Assembly: GCA_934754475.1 (NCBI GenBank)
Contig: CAKVHV010000002.1
Span: 310,001 to 374,000 of the forward strand
DNA: 64,000 nucleotides
Origin: an uncultured Clostridia bacterium
GTDB lineage: Bacteria > Bacillota > Clostridia > Christensenellales > UBA1242
Direction of reading: 5' to 3'
Below the pieces are notes generated by a model. It had not been told where the DNA came from, did not search any database, and saw only the letters and a list, made by a program, of their open reading frames with translations. The position numbers were made by a program, and so were the translations under genes. Below are positions 61,582 through 64,000 of this stretch, in pieces (position 1 is the first letter of the stretch; the number at the start of each line of letters is the position of its first letter).

Positions 61582-62109
61582 TTATCTGATTACAAATTTT
61601 CCGTTGCGAAAATTACCTTCCTTATTTTCTACAATTATTCTTTCTTTTTCCATATCTTCATAATTTAATTGTAATAAATCTATTAAACTAAAGGCATTTT
61701 CAAATATTATTTGTACACTTGTCTGTGGTTCAACTTTTAAATTATTTATTGCATATTTCAAAGATTTACAAATATTTTCTTTGTCTTTGTTGCAGACTTC
61801 AAATTCAAAATTTATGTTTAGATTTTTCAAATCGCAAAAGTCTTTTATTAATTGCAAAAAGTCAACTATTACTCGAGTGCCAATTTTTTGTCTAATGACA
61901 AGTTCTGGCATGTTTTCAGAAATTAATTTATTTTTCTTTGCTAAATATTTATCTCTTTCTTGTTTAACAAAAATAACATCAATCATTCCCAATTTTTCAT
62001 AGAATTTATTGATTAATTCATCAACCAACTCGTCTGAAGTTGGAATATAAACTTCATTTTTTTCTTTAAATACATCTGCATTTTTTTCTCGCCAAAAATA
62101 TTTGTTCAT
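61582..62109 (-). CDS. stand-alone homologue of the C-terminal domain of the 43-kb histidine-phosphatase-like protein
   Basis: 175 aa. Its second half, VDFLQLIKDFCDLKNL ... ERIIVENKEGNFRNGKFVIR, matches MQLIKDYCLCLDI ... TCVIVEEEEGSYFNGKYLYKLR of the protein at 43045-44076. The first half also follows its linker (ADVFKEKNEVYIPT versus INVLKEKKNKDYKIVT). Here the domain is a separate gene placed before, not after, the phosphatase-like gene, which starts 15 bp downstream. AAAGGGA precedes the ATG. Function unknown. Confidence 0.75.
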   Translation of the reverse strand: MNKYFWREKNADVFKEKNEVYIPTSDELVDELINKFYEKLGMIDVIFVKQERDKYLAKKNKLISENMPELVIRQKIGTRVIVDFLQLIKDFCDLKNLNINFEFEVCNKDKENICKSLKYAINNLKVEPQTSVQIIFENAFSLIDLLQLNYEDMEKERIIVENKEGNFRNGKFVIR

Positions 62110-62172
62110 TTCTATTCCCTTTATTTATAATTCTAACATAAAAATATAAACAAACAAAATAAAAATAAACAC

Positions 62173-62201
62173 TTGACATTTATACAAATAAACTATAAAA
62201 T
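62173..62201 (+). promoter_or_regulatory. promoter facing the tRNA-Ser locus
   Basis: TTGACA (62173-62178), 17 bp, TAAAAT (62196-62201). The transcript would begin near 62208 and cross the 20-bp inverted repeat, the tRNA fragment and the palindromes before tRNA-Ser. Confidence 0.65.
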
Positions 62202-62246
62202 ATCTAAGCGAACTTCTTTGGAAGCAAGCACAATTATCTTCTAATA

Positions 62247-62308
62247 ATTATAATAATTTTTAAGTAGCACATAACCACCTTTTCCTTTTACTTAAAAATT
62301 ATTATAAT
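62247..62308. repeat. 20-bp perfect AT-rich inverted repeat
   Basis: Arms 62247-62266 and 62289-62308 are exact complements (left arm ends TTTTTAAGTA, right arm begins TACTTAAAAA), with a 22-nt spacer. It is too AT-rich to judge as a terminator and lies inside the tRNA-Ser leader. Confidence 0.7.
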
Positions 62309-62333
62309 AGAGATAACTAAATTAACAATTTTT

Positions 62334-62355
62334 ATATGCAGAGATGTCAGAGTGG
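62334..62355 (+). repeat. 5' fragment copy of tRNA-Ser
   Basis: 22-bp exact direct copy of 62527-62548, covering four bases upstream plus the first 18 bases of tRNA-Ser (GCAGAGATGTCAGAGTGG). It diverges at once after that. The copies are 193 bp apart and flank the palindrome units. Confidence 0.85.
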
Positions 62356-62358
62356 AGA

Positions 62359-62478
62359 CGACACCCAGTGGGTGTCGGTCAATGCCCTGCTATCTTGACG
62401 GACTTTGGGGGTAATGTCCAGTGGACATTAGCCAATGCCCCGCTTTCTTGACGGACTTTGGAGCGACGCTAGGCGTCG
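62359..62478 (+). repeat. tandem units with three triloop palindromes
   Basis: Stems with 3-nt loops: CGACACCC-AGT-GGGTGTCG (62359-62377), TAATGTCC-AGT-GGACATTA (62412-62430) and CGACGC-TAG-GCGTCG (62464-62478). The first two are each followed by a near-identical 32-nt segment (62378-62409 and 62431-62462, ~28/32 identical, CAATGCCC...TTGACGGACTTTGG). Stem sequence changes while pairing is kept. Confidence 0.8.
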
Positions 62479-62530
62479 ACCACGTCCTACAAATTGTATT
62501 GTCAAACATTCCCAAAAACAAAATTAATAT

Positions 62531-62618
62531 GCAGAGATGTCAGAGTGGTCGATCGTGCAGTCTTGGAACGGCTGTGTACGGAAACGTACCCCGGGTTCAA
62601 ATCCCGGTCTCTGCGCCA
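62531..62618 (+). tRNA. tRNA-Ser(GGA)
   Basis: Acceptor GCAGAGA/TCTCTGC, anticodon stem CAGTC/GGCTG around loop TTGGAAC (anticodon GGA, reads UCC/UCU), a long variable arm GTACG-GAAA-CGTAC, T-arm CCGGG-TTCAAAT-CCCGG, discriminator G and encoded CCA (62616-62618). It is the only tRNA in the window. Confidence 0.97.
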
Positions 62619-62622
62619 ATCT

Positions 62623-62648
62623 AAAACAGCGTTAAACCCGCTGTTTTT
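62623..62648 (+). terminator. tRNA-Ser terminator
   Basis: AAAACAGCG (62623-62631) with CGCTGTTTT (62639-62647), then TTATTTT. Confidence 0.85.
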
Positions 62649-62667
62649 TATTTTGCTTGAGAACGGG

Positions 62668-62700
62668 TGTGTGCTTTGCACACAATTGCTTTCAGCAATT
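62668..62700 (+). repeat. two further triloop hairpins downstream of tRNA-Ser
   Basis: TGTGTGC-TTT-GCACACA (62668-62684) and AATTGCT-TTC-AGCAATT (62684-62700): perfect 7-bp arms with 3-nt loops, like those upstream of the tRNA. The stretch 62649-62779 has no gene I can support. Confidence 0.75.
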
Positions 62701-62779
62701 ATTCGAACCTGTATTCGTCGCTTCTTTTTAGTGCCAGCACTCTCGCTCTGAAATATATTTTTATTTCGTACAGTCATTA

Positions 62780-62808
62780 TTGACACCAACATAATTGTAT
62801 GTTATAAT
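62780..62808 (+). promoter_or_regulatory. fully consensus promoter
   Basis: TTGACA (62780-62785), 17 bp, TATAAT (62803-62808); start predicted near 62815, 33 nt before the ATG at 62848. Confidence 0.8.
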
Positions 62809-62847
62809 ATCCCACAACAGATTTTTAATAACGATGGAGTAATAATA

Positions 62848-63099
62848 ATGGAAAAAGACAACGCAGATATTTGTACTCAATTAGAAAATTTAACTCAAAA
62901 GTGGATGGAATATTTGATTGAAAACTACAAAAACCCAAACAAAGTTAATTCATGTCTTGATGTTGCTAGCGAAAATATCCGTCTTTTGGAATCGATAATC
63001 AATCAATCACAAACAAGTCTGAAAGCTTTTAAAATGCTAAAAGAATTAACATTGGCAAATGAACAAAAGCGACTAGAACAAAATAAAGATATTCGCTAA
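62848..63099 (+). CDS. small helical protein, unknown
   Basis: 83 aa. Supported by a perfect-consensus promoter and GGAG 9 nt before the ATG. It is predicted all-helical (TQLENLTQKWMEYLIENYKN; LKAFKMLKELTLANEQKRLE) and highly charged, with no membrane span. It could be a small coiled-coil regulator; no family recognised. Confidence 0.65.
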   Translation: MEKDNADICTQLENLTQKWMEYLIENYKNPNKVNSCLDVASENIRLLESIINQSQTSLKAFKMLKELTLANEQKRLEQNKDIR

Positions 63100-63162
63100 T
63101 ACGAATGATATATTTACCAACGCAAAAATTATTGTTTTATTTTAATAGAAAAGTGAAGAAAA

Positions 63163-63214
63163 AACAACAAAAAGCGTAAATATGCGTTCATTAACACATT
63201 AACTTTTTGTTGTT
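63163..63214 (+). terminator. weak AT-rich hairpin after the small helical gene
   Basis: AACAACAAAAAG (63163-63174) pairs with CTTTTTGTTGTT (63203-63214), loop 28 nt. The rest of 63100-63365 shows nothing I can assign. Confidence 0.4.
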
Positions 63215-63365
63215 ACTTGTTCAATTATTTGTACTTATCTTCGATAAAAGCATAATACACCAATTTGTATTAAGCCATGTACAAATCTAACTACCATATG
63301 TATTATCTAATAAACTTATCATCTTCTATAACTATTAGTTCTTTATCCTTAGATATTGCAGATGG

Positions 63366-63761
63366 TTATTCTTTTCCGTCTAAATCATGAATAGATGACA
63401 TAGATGTTTGCGCACAACTTGTTTCTTCATGTTCGGTTAAAGTTTTTATAGCCCCCTTAAGCCAAGGATATGGCATTTGACCAATTTTAGTCTTCGCAAA
63501 TATTTTTCCACCATTTGCATACTTTTGTTCATTAAATTCACAAACCGAACTAGAAATATCACAAATCCTTGATAAATCTTCTTTTATTTCTGGTGTTTGA
63601 ACAATCCAAAAATCATCACCACTAATTGAATTTGCAAAATCAATAACTTGTTGTGAAAAATAATCAAGTTCACTCATTAAATGTGTGGTTTTCCCCGTAT
63701 TTTCAAAATCTCTAACTATTTTATATATCATAATACTACTTGGATTTGATTGTGTTGACAT
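63366..63761 (-). CDS. hypothetical protein
   Basis: 131 aa from ATG 63761, with AAGGGGG 5 nt upstream; the longer frame to 63803 has no site. It begins STQSNPSSIMIYKIV and is mixed alpha/beta with KTKIGQMPYPWLKGA and an acidic end. No signal peptide or known motif. Confidence 0.6.
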   Translation of the reverse strand: MSTQSNPSSIMIYKIVRDFENTGKTTHLMSELDYFSQQVIDFANSISGDDFWIVQTPEIKEDLSRICDISSSVCEFNEQKYANGGKIFAKTKIGQMPYPWLKGAIKTLTEHEETSCAQTSMSSIHDLDGKE

Positions 63762-63876
63762 AAATACCCCCTTATATACACAAAGAAAGTATAACATATC
63801 CATAATAATAATTCAATAGGGAATAAAAATAAAAAAAGGAACTCCTTGAAATTAACCTACATATTATTTCACTAAC

Positions 63877-64000
63877 CTAGTTTTTCCCGAAAACTCTAAC
63901 ACTAAAAATCAAGTCACAAAATGTTTTATTGTTCTTTATGTCATTCCATTTTTCATAACAAAGAAGTACTGAATTTTCCCCAAGTTCGTTATACATTTCT
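63877..64000 (-). CDS. 3' end of a minus-strand gene entering from the right edge
   Basis: About 40 codons end at TAG 63879-63877. The segment NSVLLCYEKWNDIKNNKTFCDL recalls the LLCYEK...FCHR end of DUF488-like proteins, but the His-Arg is absent. Too little is present to assign it. Confidence 0.4.
   Translation of the reverse strand, partial: EMYNELGENSVLLCYEKWNDIKNNKTFCDLIFSVRVFGKN

Noticed and set aside
61054..62109. Mycoplasma-type code with UGA as Trp
   Set aside because: prfB (RF2) is present with its UGA-dependent frameshift, and other genes (for example those ending at 12363 and 40584) stop at UGA.
62356..62462. Possible CRISPR array from the repeated 32-nt tail
   Set aside because: Only two imperfect copies exist, and the segments between them are palindromes rather than unrelated spacers; no cas gene is in the window.
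62502..62792. 96-aa minus-strand ORF over the tRNA-Ser
   Set aside because: It is antisense to a clear tRNA and hairpins, and has no ribosome site or family resemblance.

Overview
The window is AT-rich, densely coded DNA from a low-GC, Gram-positive-type bacterium, most likely an uncultured Clostridia-like member of the Bacillota. Supporting markers are spoIIE (endospore formation), veg, whiA, ricT, a glycine T-box leader, a Bacillus/Clostridium-type LexA box and strong AGGAGG-type ribosome sites. UGA is a normal stop codon here: several genes end in it, and prfB carries the UGA-dependent autoregulatory frameshift. No rRNA, CRISPR array, prophage or transposase is visible. About three quarters of the genes are on the minus strand.

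Layout. 0-4 kb: holB-ricT-yabB-rsmI-mtnN, an information-processing operon. 4-10 kb: veg, a zinc-ribbon membrane protein, spoIIE and a HelD-type RNA-polymerase helicase preceded by a complete-looking attenuator (promoter, small ORF, terminator overlapping that ORF). 10-17 kb: greA, small unknowns and regulators, a GT8 glycosyltransferase with two acyltransferase-like genes, and a DUF378 protein with a Cys-rich tail. 17-26 kb: murB-PHP-whiA-dnaE-pfkA, ldh and a radical SAM protein. 26-34 kb: an M1 peptidase lipoprotein, a LexA-controlled Y-family polymerase with its small partner, a uridine-kinase-like enzyme and a P-type ATPase. 34-46 kb: T-box/glyS, tilS, an operon of small membrane proteins (two with SHOCT-like tails), cca with a diverged histidine-phosphatase-like gene, and a VanW protein. 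45.7-46.0 kb: a cluster of DnaA-box sequences resembling an origin. 46-57 kb: methyltransferase-like, DUF885-like, DegV, tsaD, prfB, an LRR surface protein, signal peptidase, CYTH-like, nadE and pncB. 57-64 kb: DUF2804, ADP-ribosylglycohydrolase, an HExxH peptidase, a permuted second copy of the histidine-phosphatase-like family broken by an in-frame UGA, and a hairpin-rich tRNA-Ser locus.

How it fits together. Most of the window is housekeeping: replication (holB, dnaE), tRNA and translation (glyS, tilS, cca, tsaD, prfB, rsmI), transcription (greA, helD), cell wall (murB, vanW-like), NAD salvage (pncB, nadE) and glycolysis/fermentation (pfkA, ldh). The unusual parts are regulatory and structural: the helD attenuator, the DnaA-box cluster, the prfB hairpin beside its frameshift site, three 21-bp-phased repeats before the DUF2804 gene, and the tRNA-Ser locus with triloop palindromes. 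The most unusual protein family is the two-domain histidine-phosphatase-like one, fused at 43 kb and split with its domains in the opposite order at 61-62 kb.
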